This document shows positions 38,146 through 51,537 of a stretch of 64,000 nt of DNA, one piece after another. The notes below the pieces were generated by a model. It was not told the DNA's origin. It made no database searches and saw only the letters and a list, made by a program, of their open reading frames with translations. The DNA comes from Balanoglossus misakiensis (Eukaryota; Hemichordata). Where the stretch lies: contig CM082577.2 of NCBI GenBank assembly GCA_040954595.2, positions 4,154,001 to 4,218,000 on the forward strand, given 5' to 3'. A program made the position numbers and the translations under genes. How positions within the stretch are numbered: position 1 is the first letter of the stretch; each line of letters starts with the position of its first letter.

Positions 38146-41100
38146 AACAACAACAACAACAACAACAACAATAACAATAACAAAATTACTCAGTTCCCTA
38201 TGGGAGCACTGCAGCTGAACACGTAACATGCCCGTAAAAGGGGTAGGCCAACTGGTGACTTACCGCAAATTCTTTAACTCCTCTGTTTGGCGTTTTACTG
38301 TAGTTCCACAGTTTGATCAAGGAGACAGTAACAGGTTGGTCAAATACCACATACACTAAATTCAGCTGCAAGACAAGATGAGTAACATACATTGAGACAT
38401 GTCTGCAAAATTTTCCGCTCAACTATAAAAAGGACACTGGTCTCTTTATAACACATTCAGTTAACCCTCTGCTAATCTTGGTAAGTTTTAATTTTTGTGT
38501 CATTGTGTTAGATTTGCACCCTCCAAACAAAAGAACAGCAGACAAGCTGCTTGCCACAAGTGTTTACGTTTCTCTTCCTCACCTGTGAGGGCAGTATAGG
38601 TGCTAGCCACATGTGTCTTCCGTCCATGGTGTCATTCACACCATCTATCAACTTATCTGGAGTTCTCACATCATTTTCCACACCCTCGAGCACATTAACA
38701 CTTGCAGGGTACGCAGCAATATCTGTGTGAATCAACTAAGGAAATGAAAAAAAAACCATCCTGATCTACTCAAAACATGTTTCTCAAACCTTTCACCACC
38801 GTGGTTTTGCCCAATTCCTTTGTTTTCTATGGCAAAGCTGGTCCTCTGGGTGAGAGGGTTAAACCTTTCTGCACTGTCACTTCACTGTGTCTCTCTCAGT
38901 GTTGAGACATGTGAACTGGCAATCTTAATTATTTGTCTGGATTGAACCTAGATTTGACACTTTGCTCGTCACCAATTCTGCTGTGAGTGATGATGGTAAC
39001 CATTCAGTAAATACAAAGTTACCGGTACTGCCAATTTCAATATCTGTTGTTATTTTTGCTCTGATCAATGTAACTCTTTAAAAAGGATACTGTTTTGTGT
39101 GAGTTCAATCTGTTGTCCAAACTGGTCATAAAATTCCAATCCGTTGAGTCCCACATAGTATGGATCTCCCCAAGTTGAGATACACTGGAACTGAAACACA
39201 ACTGTCAACAAGTTAAGGATTATACACAGAAAAGGAAGTGTGTTCCACTGTCATTTCAATGAAAATAGTTGGTAACGTACAAGTGTAATAGGCATACAAG
39301 AAAGTCACATTAATAATGAAATGGTGTGAATTGTCAAGGCTTGATTTTTTAACAAAGGATACAACCACATGGCATAATCATGGGTTCATAGTCTTGACTG
39401 GGTTCTTCTGTTTCCACCACACTGCCCCTGAAAATATGCAGATAAGTAGAAAATCAAGCTACTGGAACTGGACACTACTGAGGAAATACAGGCTTGCAGA
39501 GACTGGAATGCAATGGAGTGTACATGTAATGGGTTCCTAAAACTCTTGGTAATCTTCTGTGGTGATTTTTCCATTTTCATTGCTCTGAAGTACATGTAAC
39601 TGTACATGTAACTGTACACCACACCACACCACACAGTGACAGACATTTCACAGTCCTATATTGACAGTGTGATCAGCTCACCTAACACTGAACTCTCCAT
39701 ACTGACTTGACTGACTGGAGCTACCACTAGGACTGCTGCCACTCTCAAAGACCAACTCTTGCGCAAAATCAAAGAAGCAGTTTCCAGGTCCTTTTCTGAT
39801 AAGGAATCCGTCAGGAGGTGACACAACATGGTTGTCTAGGGATACATGTACCACTTTTGCCTAGAAGGACAAAAATCACACGTTCGGCATTTTCACTACA
39901 ATTTTCATATACAGCAAAACAATCTTAATCATATAAGAATATATGCACTTTTTCAAAAAACTCAGATACAGAAAATCAAAGTAACAAATCCAAGCTTACC
40001 CCTCTGTACGTGTCTTCTGCAGATTTGTTGTAATTCCACACCCTCAAACCGGACACTCTGGTAGGCCTGCCAAACTCTATGGTAATGTAATGCTCCTCCC
40101 CATCAAGGAATGGAATCAACCACATGTGTTGATCTGTCATTGTGACATTCATACCATCCAGCAACCTGGAAAGAACAAGTCATTATCAATGACACAGTCC
40201 CTGTTTGAGTAATAGATTAAGAAAAAGTGGGGGGGGGAACACATTGGAATGAAATTGAAATTCTTCTAAACCCCTAACCCTAACCATCACCATGTTGTTT
40301 ATTTATCAACTCACTTATCCAGGGTCCTCTCATCATTGTTATAATCCGGCAGATCATTTAAATCCCTCGGATGTGCATCCAACTGATCCAGGCTGATGTC
40401 GATGACTTCACCAGTATCATCCAGCACTTCTAATCCAGTCAGTCCTAGGTAGTGTGGATCTCCCCACGTGGATGAGAAATCTAGCCTCAAGTCTGAAAGA
40501 TGATATAGAAAGCAAAATAATAATGGGCTTGTACACTCAAAGTCAGTCAAAATCCCGAGACCTTAAAAGATTTTTTTCCAGCAATGCCCCAGGAGTTTGG
40601 GGCCTGTCAAAAGCCACTTTCAAATTCACAAACATAAAGCAAGTGAGGAGATCAACAGAGTCAAAAATATGAAAATGATGCACAAATGAAATGTGTTATA
40701 TCTTACATTGCCCAGTAAGAGTACCGGTACTGCTTGCACTGGTGGGGGTCACTGTCTCCATTGGAGATACGTCTGTTTCTTGTTGAATCTGTCTTTGTGG
40801 TATGGCAGCTGATGTATATGGTCTCACCTGTTACAAAATATACTTAATGGGTGAGTATTTCATCCGATGTTGAGTTGCATCAGACAAAATTGTTGCTTTG
40901 GGCACTGAAGCTACAAAGTATTCAAAAGGACTTTCAGTATCAAAACTACGAAGCATTGAAATAGCATTGAAAACTAGACAGCATTTTTAAATAAAGAGAG
41001 ACACTCACATCATCTTCGTCTGCTGTCGGTGGTCTCTCAATATCATGTGTTCTTGCACTGAAAAGCTCATCACCTTCATAAGTTTCATCGTACTGTGACA

Positions 41101-44100
41101 TCACCTCAAGGATGTCATCATCCGTTGTAAATAGAATTGTCTGTTGGAAGAAAACATTCCATTGTATGACTAATTTTTTTTTTAAATATTTGAAAGAACT
41201 GTTTCCCATCACGGACCCTTAGAACTGTACGTATAAAGTGTGTATTTTCCTGATATGTCTTGCGAAACAATTTTGAAGTATTAAATATGGCAATGAATAC
41301 AAAGTACAGTTCTTTTACTGGTAACACTTACATCTCCAAAAACATCAGTCTGTCCTATGATACCGCCAGATGACCTAGTTAATTAAATAAAACAGAAAGA
41401 CGATCAAATACAAAAACCATAAAGGAAATGACCTCTGAATCTGTACTTTGGCGTCTTGCAGTTCTTACAGCGCGACACACTCTTCTATGCCTTCAGGGTA
41501 TGGAACCATGTACCACTGGTTATTGATGTGGAGCAAGAACTAACCCCGGAAGCAAAATATTTGCCAACTGCTTCATCAATGGCCAAACACATACAAGACT
41601 TGTTTCCACTGTTCATTCCCAAGAGTTTTTCCCCATACATCAACGTTCAATCAAAGCACTCATCACAAGTGATTGGCAAAAGGAACCATATTCAGGATGT
41701 AACATGGCTTTCCAAAAGAGGGCAGAGCTAGTAGGAGTTACATGCCTGTTATCCCCAGCTAACTGTGTACTACAGGTGTCCACAAACAAGCATTGATTTG
41801 AACACGCCCTGTCAGAATGATCCTTTCTCTTTCAGTCAAAGCGATGTTTACTCAGTTGGAAAAGTAGCGTGTAAGACTGGGGCTCAACGGATTTGCAAAG
41901 TACAACTCCTTTTACAGCCCACACACTCTATAAACAGCTACAGTCAACATCTGACTTCTTTATGCGCATAGATCTCTCTGAAATCTTGATTTTATTCTCA
42001 CAGTCTTTCATTCACAGTGTGTTTGTACATCACACCCTGACTTGCATCACTATTAGTACAGCTGGATCCAATATAAGTTGTTTTCAAATCTTGCTTTAAT
42101 AGTCACAAACATTTCTTGAAGACAAATTTCACAAAGCCAGACCACACATCTTGGTTAAGGCACTATCTTCTCCAACCCCATCCCTGTTTTTACAAAAAAA
42201 AATCTTTTTTTTTTAACCATAAGATGAAATCTAAACTGTGACCTGATCCCCTCTGACAGCAACATCATCAATCTTTTCAATAAATTTTTGTTTAGAACAA
42301 GATGTACATACACAGAATTAACACTTACCTGGCTATTTCTCCCTTGAATATACATCGCTCATTGAGCGTTATTTCCACATCTTTGGCCCCACGGAATGAA
42401 TGGATGCGAGATTTGTTGTAATTCTGAAATGACAGTAAAGGAGAACATCAAAGAGATGGAATGACCATTTCAGTAAATGACAACATGAAATATTTTAATG
42501 ATCAATCCTGACAACCTCTCTGAAGATCAGGTCTACTGCTTTTCAATGAAAATTGATGGTTTTTATTGAATTTGCAATATAAGAATTACTTACCCATATC
42601 CTAATCATGGCAATTCGAACTGGCTTCTCTAATGTAATGTAAATTATGTGATTATTTCCCGGTGTAAATGGTGCCAACCACATATGAACATCATCTTTTG
42701 TCCTGTTGACTCCATCAACCAAATTACTGACCACACGGGGATCGCTGCTGTACTCTTCAAGTTCATTGATGTCTGAAGGATCAGCTGAAATCTGAAGTGA
42801 AAGTGTGATGCTGGTTGTAGTTATTTTCATATTATAGGAACCTCTGTTTTGCAATACAGCATGACATATTTTACATGCATATATAAATATGCAGTACAGA
42901 TCAATATTTATATTGTGCAGCTAATACTATTTATTGGCAGGTATACTCTGAACGTTTAAGTCAAACTGCAATAACAAATTCACTTTCTAACATCACAGGA
43001 GTATGGAAAATATAACGGTCACTAAGAACACATGGTGATAAACAAACTCGACTCTCAACTCAACTAACCTGGATAACTTTGATTGGTTCTCCAGTACTCT
43101 GGAAAATCTCAATGCCGTTCAAACCGACATAATTTTTATCTCCCCATGTGGATCTGATATTGATGTCAATATGGTCACCAAAGGGTAACTCCGGTATCTC
43201 AAAATCACTATTAAAGAAAAAAAAAGAAAAACATGTAGCAGTGACAGCCCATATTATTGTTATCACTATTTCATGTTTTTAAAATCTTTTGTTGACTCAT
43301 ACCTGTCTTCATCATCTTGGTTCTCCTCCTCCTCCTCTTCTTCTACCTCCTCTGGAATGGTGGACTTCTGTCTGGATTGAGCAACGTATTTGTCCAATGC
43401 ATCACCTGAAGAAGAATGTGAAAAGATGACAACTGTGAAGGAATATCAAGTCACCTGCATACACAGACACAGACACACAAACACTGGGTATTATCCATTA
43501 CTAAAAGTAAACATTAGACATGATTTCCTCTTGCACCTCAAAATGAAAGTTACCGACCTCTCAGGAAAAATATTCTTCATTTCACACTTACATGTAACAG
43601 TACATGCCATGACACATGATGAGCAAACGAAAGCCAATGTACATATGTATGTACTGTATAAAAATGAAAAGTTCGCAAAGTCTTTACGTTTGAGGGCGCT
43701 CAAACATTACTGCGAAATTCAGTTCAACTGGGTTCATGACCAGTAACGATTTATACCAGTACTATCAGTTTCCACTCACCTTGTACATCCAAGTTCATAT
43801 TAGCCGAAAGTCGCCCTCTCTGTGACTTGTTGAAGAAGGACAGAGAACTCCAAGACTCTTCCAGACTTAAATCTTGATTCTGTCTCCACTTTGCCCTCAT
43901 GGTTAGTGAGCTTTCCCCTTCATCGGATAATTTCTGAGGTTGCTTCTTGGGAAACTGAAGTCCATGAGACCACTCGTCTTCTTTTTCTGTGTGGAAGCGA
44001 AAGTGTTGATTTTCAGTTACGAGCTCCATTAGCTGTATCTTTTTACTACGTTTTCAGTATTTTTGTTTTGTGTGTATTGCATGAAACTTACCCTGTTGCG

Positions 44101-47100
44101 CTGTTCTTCTGCTTGATGGTCTGTCGTCTTTCCTGGCAGGCCCGTCCTTCAATATGGAGGATAAGTCTCTGCAAATACCAACAAATGATTCACAGCTCAA
44201 TGAAAAACTCGCCACAAAGTACAGCCATTATGGAAGCACAGCAAATCCATCACTCAAAGGTGTGACTGTTCAGCTATATACAGTATTGTGTAAGATGCAA
44301 AACTGAAATGAAACAAAATGTTGTTTGCCAGTTGCCTGGTACAAATGTAGACACTATTTAAAAATATACATGTCAGAAATACCCAGTAACTGTTGGCGTA
44401 CTTACAATGATTTGAAATCTTCACTGATATCTGATTTGTTCCCTGAAAGAGAAAAGATGTATAACTTTGCTATTATATTTACTATTCAAACAAAAAATGA
44501 GTGGTTTCCTCTCATTCTGTTGTACAATTTTTTTATAAGGTCTACGTCAAACCAAGATAGTCAATATTAACTTCATAAGTGAGGGACTTCAATAACCACT
44601 CTGTGTATTTCTTGTCCACTTCACTTTTTTCAGGGAAGAGACTCACCTCTGGACTGCAGCCATGGTGGTCTGTCAGCTTTAGATTTGGGCGTGCCAGATT
44701 TACTGCAGGAAAAACAAGTGATTGAAAATAACATAAGTCTGTGCACACAAGGGTTATAATTCACACTTGTTAATACCAGCTACCACTGTTGTGTTTCACA
44801 AAACTTTGGGGGAATTGCAGCTTTTAGTATCAAATAACAGATCCTTCCATCCATGCATTGGCGCATACTTGAATCTTGACAAATTTCCATTTATTACCAA
44901 GACACTAATCTCCTTGCTTTTCCACAATACCCACTCTAATTTTATCCGTTCAATTCCTACCTTCTCATCTGCATGAGCTGCTGTAGCATGGAGGGTTCAT
45001 CAGGGCTGGCAGCTACAGCCACTGCCTTGGTTGGCCGTGCAGGGGCAACATCTAGGGATGGTGTCTCTTTGGGAATGGATTCGCTACTAGAGTGTATAGA
45101 GTCACTGCAAATGCAAAGGGTAACTGTTCACTGGATTTTCACCACAGTTGAGTTATTATTGTGACCTTGTCATACATTCAGTACCTGGAAGACTTAGTTC
45201 TGTGCTTGTGTTTGAATGGCAACAGAATAACTTGCTTTTTAAATGATCTTTTTCACTTCTACAGGCCTGGAGCTTAAGACCGATTTATTTTAAAATACAC
45301 ATTAAACCTTACACACATTTACAGTACAAACTTCGGAGTTGAAGCAGATGACCTTTGACCTTACCTTGTTGAAGTGCTGGTGTCAGAGGACTGGTTGATA
45401 GACATCTGAGCTGCCATTTTACGTGGAGTTCTACTCCGCGGCGTTTTACTTCGCTTCTCCTTCTTTATTTGTGGCGTCTTTTTGCCCACAAACATTTCCA
45501 CAACTGTGACGAGAAAAAGAAATTTATTTGGCTAAATAACGAAACTACTGTGATTTTGAGAACAAACACAAACCTATGGAGTACATTTAGCCTTGGGACC
45601 TGATGGAAAATACACATTACTTTTTGCACATGGGAAAGAAGTCACGTCATTTTGTGGTTTCAAGGCGGTGACCCCCTGAACATTTGCCACCTAGACGTAA
45701 GGTTAGGTATAGGGTTCGGGTATGTGGCTGATGGGAATATATTCAGGGGGTAACTGACCTAGATCCAAACTTTCTCCCAGACTCACCCGATTCTTTTTTC
45801 TCCTTCCTTGGCGTTGCCGGTTTCTTTTTCCTTGGACTTGTCGGAATTTCCTCCTGTTTCAACACCGGCATATTCTTCTCAACCTCAGCCGGTGTTTTTG
45901 ATCTGTTCACTGCCTCGATCACCACGGCCCCACTTTCCCCTCCCCCTCTCTTCGGGGTTACGTCAAGGTGTGTGTCGCCATCGAGGTGAATCTGCTTGCT
46001 GTAATCAAAGACTTGGTTGGCACAGCCTTTGTCGGTCTCCCCACTCCACCTCTCCTGGCCGTTCACTTTAATACTGATATATCTTGCCCCCATGTTCAAG
46101 TCCTGAAAAAAAGAAACATACAGTGTTCCATATATATAAAGGGCTATGAACCTGACTCAGAAGAAAACTTCTGAATGACATAATAGGTCACCAGGGGGTC
46201 AGGGTGCAACCTGAACATCTGAAATTTCTCTGGTTCTCAAGGTGTTAGGTTCTCTCCCGACAGAAACAACTTTCCCCTCATACTTACACTGGTAGATTTG
46301 TTATAATTCCAAATACTGATTTTAGATAGCTTGTTTTCTTCACATGGCAGTTGAAATATGATTTGTATACTCTGATTGTAGGGAAGATTACAGCTCCACA
46401 TGTGCCTCTCTTTTATAGTCTGTGAAAAAAAAAACAGGGATTACTGTGTTTGATCGACATTTTGCCATTTTATACCCCACTGAATGTTATTTACAGGGAA
46501 AAAAAATAAAAATATTTTGTCTCTGATCATATGATTAATAGGATATTACTTGTCTCTGACAGATACAGCTAGCTTCTAGTTTTCATGTTTCTGCCAGACT
46601 TGCATAAATATTACATATACTGATGATTTTGGATATGTCACCAAGTCCAGACTTTCATACCTTGCATTTTCCATTGGTGATATTGCCCACGTCGCCCTTC
46701 TCTTGCCTTGCATTCACAACCCTTGTGTCGTTGTCATCTACCAGGATCTTCTTGCCGTTATCATCAAAGAACTGAACTTCAGTCAAACCGACCCGACTTG
46801 CATGACCCCAGTTTGATGAGATTTCAATGGCCACTTCTGTGTTTAACACCTGCAGGACAAAAAGGGGCAATTACAATCATATATGAAGCATCACATTGTA
46901 TTACACAATCTCGTGAACAGCCATGCAAGCATATTTCTGCTCAAGACTATAAAGGCACAAATATGTAATATAATACTGAGGAATGCAACAGTATCCTTAC
47001 CTCATGTTTTCCAGCAGATGGGCTGACAGGATCAGAGTCTTCAAGCACTGTCAGTGTTTCTAGAAGACGATGCTGTGACCTGAAAATTGCATTACATGAT

Positions 47101-50100
47101 TTCATCATTTATCAAAGACTAACCCTTTCACCACCATGGTTTGGTCCATATCAATTGTTTTCTATGGTTAAGTTGGACCTCTCTATTGAGGGAAATGGGG
47201 GTGAAAGGGTTCAACAAAAAGTGACAGAGCAGCGCCTCAAATGTGACATATTAGGTACATTTTCAACAGAAGAGGGAGCTGTCCAGATTGTTCTTTGAGA
47301 CACTAACTCATGATGATGGCTGAGGATGATTCTGATGTACAAAGATCTATGATACCTTACCTGCTATCCATTGCTGCAATTCGTTTCACAATAGTATCCA
47401 GTTTATCCTCAGTCAATGTAGAGTTTAATGATTCTGTACTTTTATCAACCTGGCGATGAACATCAGTAAAATATCAATTACATAATATCATCTGTGTGTA
47501 ATTATCTTGGCTGAACAACCAGGTTCTTTACAGACTAAAAATGCAGCAATTCCTGGTCAAAGAGATTGGATTTTCTCTTCAAGAAAATTATTTAAATATC
47601 AGTCTATGTTCTTCTGGATGTTGACACACACAATTGAAAGATAAAATAGCACCTACTGGATCCTCAAAGTGTATCTATCTAGCAAATTTACAAAAGTCAA
47701 TAATACCTTAAGACATGGAAGCATGATTGATCCCTACCTGAGAATCAACTTTGGACGGAATGGTTTTCTTGTGGACGGCTTCATATTCTGCTTTCATTGC
47801 TGCAGCAACCTGTTCTGTATCAACACTTATCTCAGTCTCTTTTAATTTTCTTGTCTGTGCTGTTAATTTCACATTTTGCATATTGCCTGTGAAGATAAAC
47901 ATACAAGAAAAGATACTGACACATTTTGCTTTTTCCTAATGCTTGTTTGGTTGGCATTCTAGTCCATCGGGAACAAAATTGAGATGCTTTCATTACACCA
48001 CAAGTAGAGGTAAGAGCATACTGTCCCTTTTAAGTGGCAAAGTGCTAGTGTTACTAACCACACTACATCAAGACATCACCGAGCATCCACAATATACCGA
48101 GAGCCAAACAAGAACTTCATCTGGAAACTGACACTTTTACAGCAAACTTACCTTTACTGCTTCTAGATGTATTGCTTTGTAGTACTGAATACTTCTCATC
48201 TTCACTCTTTCTCATCCTGTAAGTATTCGACATCATAGACCAGTTTAGTGTTAATATAACATATCATTTCATAAAAGGTGGTTTGAAAAGGAAGAATGCA
48301 TCAGCTGGCTAAGGAATGAACTTCAATGAAGGTATATTTTGTCTCCTGACTGTATATCTCCTACACCCTTGTTGATATATATGCGCTATTTCTACAAACT
48401 GTATCAAATGATTGACTGTTGGCTTACCTGTTTGAAGATGATTTTTCTTCACTTGCATCTGAAAGATCATTAATGATTAAAGTTCTCGAGAAAGAACAAT
48501 TGACCAATTCTTATCAACTACTCTTTTCCAAGTAGAATTAACTTAAAGCACAAGTAAAAAAAAAAGAGTTCTTATTATTTAAAAGAATCTGCGAAATATT
48601 TCAAAGAATGTACATACCTGAAGGTTTGGCTAATTCCAAGATGATGAAATCATCTGGAGCAAACTTATTACTGTCAACCTCTAAGCTATCTACCATATCT
48701 ATATCTTCTTCTATTTCTTCATCTTCTACCAGTGGAGACCTCTGCATATTTGACCTCTGTTGACAAAAACACAAATTTAACTTCTGATTTTTTTATGGGA
48801 TGAGCAAAGTTGCGATGTAGCAACCACATGGAGTTGGTGTTACGGAAAAGTAGTCAGCATTGATCATTATATTCTGAAGTAGGCCTATGGACATGGCACA
48901 CTTCATGTCAACAACTAGCTATGCACCAACTCACTCACCTGGTTCCTGTATTTGGCAATGCTGTCGTGAATGTCACAGTTGAGTTCCAAACTTTGTCGTA
49001 ATTTCTACAGGGAGAACAACAGAGAACAGCTTAATTATAAGTGTCTTTTGTTTTTACAAAGAGCAATCAGGATTTTCAGTCTTTCTACACTCTGTTAAAA
49101 CATACAGGGATTATCAGTATCACCCTTACAACTTTTAGTATATTATATCGGACCACATTATGTTTGCAACCAAAAATGTCTGTGTTTTGCTCCAAGGTGG
49201 CATCCTTACTTCGATTTACAACATGCGGTTGAAGTAATTTTCATTATACTAAAACTGACATGACTTTTTTTTCACTAGACTTACCCTGACATCACAGATG
49301 CTCAGCATTACAAAGTCTTTATCATCTTCTCGGTCAGTATCATCATAATCATCATCATTATCATCAAAGTCTGATGTTTCCGACTCCAGATCAACCTCAA
49401 GACTGTCAACAGTGTCAACAGTTTCAAAGTCTTCCGAATAGTCATACTCTGATGGGTCATTTTTAGCTGCGTTTTACAAAGAAAGATACGAAAACATGAA
49501 CACATCATGGAATAGCATGTATGTAAATTTTGAATGTAAATATCCCTTTCGTCCATATATTCAAAAGTCTCAAAGCTTTGGTGGCGCTCTTACTTCAATT
49601 TGCAAGCTATTACAGTCACCCAATGATACACTTACAAGGAGCATGTAGTCTCCTCTTGGGACCCTTGTTTGTCTTTATTTCAATGGAACCCTGCAACAAA
49701 AGTTACAATAGTGTTTCTTTAATAACAGAGCTGGTACATACTACTCCATTACCACTCCATATACACACAGTGTTGAGAATGCAGCATCTATTCATTAATG
49801 ACTTCAGTCAAAATAGTGTACAGTAAGTCTCCCCTGTAATCAACCACTTGAATGGTATACCTACCTTTTGCCAGTTTTTTCTGTGTACTTTACTGGGTGC
49901 TGTTTTCGCCCGGTAGCTATGGTAACTGTCAGCAGGATCTTCATCATCAATGTCCAGGTAATTGAAATGCTCTGGCTTAGCAGCCCTTGGGATATCTAGG
50001 TGATTAGAGGGAAGAGAGTTAGTGAGAGTATTTCTAATAAAAATATTCAATTTCATGTATTTTACATGATTGAAGGTTTGATTGTATATTCCAGAATGCT

Positions 50101-51141
50101 TTTGTCAATCAAAATCACAGTAGTTCTGGTTTGACATTATGCTTCTCAATATTTCAGCCTGACAAGTCCCATTCGACTATTTTCATGGTCCCTACTGGAT
50201 TGTAAATATTTCAATGTGGTTTTTTTCTTCAAAATTGTAATGAGAATCAAAATCTTACCTCCTGCTGTCTTTGGTTTGCGACTACTGAAAGGTGTTTTGG
50301 ACCCACTACGTGGTGTTTTGGAAGGATAGTTCCTGCCGGTCTGTGGCTGCCCTCCTCTGTTGGCACAATTGGCACCATTCAAGTACAGTGCAAAGCCTTG
50401 CTCTCGTTTCTCCATCTCAATTTGTTTATCATCCTTCTGCTGAAGTTTCTTCATTAACCTGGATTATAATACACAAAGTGGCGCATTTATTCGCCTCTCA
50501 AAAGTTTTTCATCTAGACGGGGCCTGGTATGTTAGGTGTAAATTCTTTAAGAAAAGATTGAATGCAATCTCTCTAAACAACAAGAACACACGTGATCATT
50601 ACCTGTTTCTTTGCTGTAACAATAACAAATATTCATCATATGCTGGGTTAACTTCTTCCTTTGCTATTGACATTTTCTGCAGAAAGAGAAAGGCTAGCAA
50701 GTTACAATTAATGTGAAATCAAACATGAATTAGAACAGAAGCACCCAGTAGTTTTAAACATATGTGTTTTTTGAGGGACTCTATTGCACCTAAAAAATCT
50801 CAAACTAAACATACATTGTAATGATAATGATAAAATTAATTTTCTGATGAATTTCTCACAATCTCCAATGTTTTACTTACTTTTTCTGTAGGCAGCTTTA
50901 TATCACCAGTGCCCATGTCCCACTGTTTTCTCTGATATCCTATATACATTGAAATCAAAGACAGTTGATAAACTTATGCTGGAGAACTTTAAATGCAGAC
51001 TACATTATAAGCACGGAGGTAGAAGTGATGGTCCAATGTATTTGTTGCTGTCATATCAATGTAAACGGCCGACGCTACGGAACTGAATCTTGCAAACCCC
51101 AAATAAACGTACAAAAAATATTTTCGTTACTTACTGTCCAT
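35866..51141 (-). CDS. KATNIP: Katanin-interacting protein (KIAA0556 family)
   Basis: Ciliary base and microtubule-associated protein that binds katanin. Exons, 5' to 3': 51141-51135, 50939-50881, 50676-50603, 50458-50259, 49995-49865, 49690-49636, 49466-49285, 49004-48939, 48756-48618, 48458-48428, 48216-48152, 47886-47738, 47449-47361, 47079-47001, 46849-46661, 46419-46288, 46102-45787, 45503-45365, 45104-44961, 44702-44647, 44442-44406, 44168-44092, 43986-43780, 43405-43303, 43207-43069, 42791-42594, 42423-42329, 41374-41332, 41140-41009, 40827-40707, 40492-40315, 40165-40000, 39860-39682, 39427-39363, 39201-39091, 38722-38583, 38365-38264, 36745-36585, 36304-36204, 35930-35866. All phases agree, giving 1573 aa (human about 1618). 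The N terminus has [12 protein letters not shown] and [16 protein letters not shown], the middle is acidic and disordered, and four repeated modules (GLNGLE / HMWLAP / WNYNKS) follow. The start is the ATG in a 7-nt coding exon. Confidence 0.93.
36926..38209. mobile_element. Inverted-repeat (foldback/MITE-like) DNA transposon with 7-bp target duplication
   Basis: Arms 36933-37463 and 37666-38202 are near-perfect reverse complements (about 531 and 537 bp) around a 202-bp spacer. The outer ends start CATAGGGAACTGAG and are flanked by direct repeats GGAGCAC (36926-36932 and 38203-38209). Next to each terminus lies a (TTG/TTA)n tract (about 36951-37027 and its complement 38101-38182), and the arm lengths differ mainly there. 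No transposase frame is seen, so it is non-autonomous. It fills most of the KATNIP intron between the exons at 38264 and 36745. A 7-8 bp target site fits hAT- or P-like families, but I cannot assign it. Confidence 0.88.
38784..38862 (+). mobile_element. TTAA-flanked palindromic MITE, copy 5 (shortened)
   Basis: About 79 bp in a KATNIP intron. The left TTAA has decayed to TCAA, the right TTAA is intact, and the core CACCACCGTGGTTTTG ... TTTTCTATGG is kept. Confidence 0.7.
47119..47213 (+). mobile_element. TTAA-flanked palindromic MITE, copy 6
   Basis: 95 bp in a KATNIP intron with CTAACCCTTTCACCACC at the left and GGGTGAAAGGGTTCA at the right. The core is clearly the same as copy 4. Confidence 0.85.
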
Positions 51142-51537
51142 TTTGTTATGGGCTCTAATATTAGCACGTCAGAAGAAGAGTTGTCATCTTTAGTACAAAC
51201 GGCAATTCCAACGGAACAAAATGTTGTTTACATTCATTTCGAGTCGTCTCTCCTCCACCAGCTCTCCGCTATGCATTTCGTTTGTTCGTACCTTTCATCA
51301 CTCCAGTTTTTTTAAAGAGCGCCGCCAACCTTGTGAAAGTAGGATATGGAAAACTAAAAGGTTTCCCTCAACTCGATTAATCACATGCATACTGCAGTGC
51401 ATCTGTCCCTACGACAAAATACATGTATCACGTTCAAGAACATGTGCATACAGATTGCAACCCTTCTCTGTTGTCTGACGGTACTTCGCACAGTTTCTTT
51501 ATCATAAATACATTTTTGGGCTTCCGTTTTGCGGAAG
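51142..51537. promoter_or_regulatory. Bidirectional promoter between KATNIP and TSEN54
   Basis: The start codons of the divergent genes are 396 bp apart. Just before the TSEN54 ATG is an inverted pair of ETS/GABP cores, CTTCCG (51521-51526) and CGGAAG (51532-51537). No TATA box is evident. The shared use is an inference from spacing. Confidence 0.5.

Noticed and set aside
36926-38209. Palindrome considered as an assembly artefact or as a noncoding hairpin gene
   Set aside because: The 7-bp direct repeat just outside both ends, the unique 202-bp spacer and the differing triplet counts argue for a real transposon. There is no sign of an independent RNA gene.
41456-41731. 91-residue plus-strand frame inside KATNIP
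   Set aside because: It lies in a KATNIP intron with no start context, family match or splice pattern that I recognise.
40315-45104. Possible separate genes within the many-exon minus-strand region
   Set aside because: All 40 exons join in a single consistent phase from the ATG at 51141 to the stop at 35866, matching KATNIP end to end.
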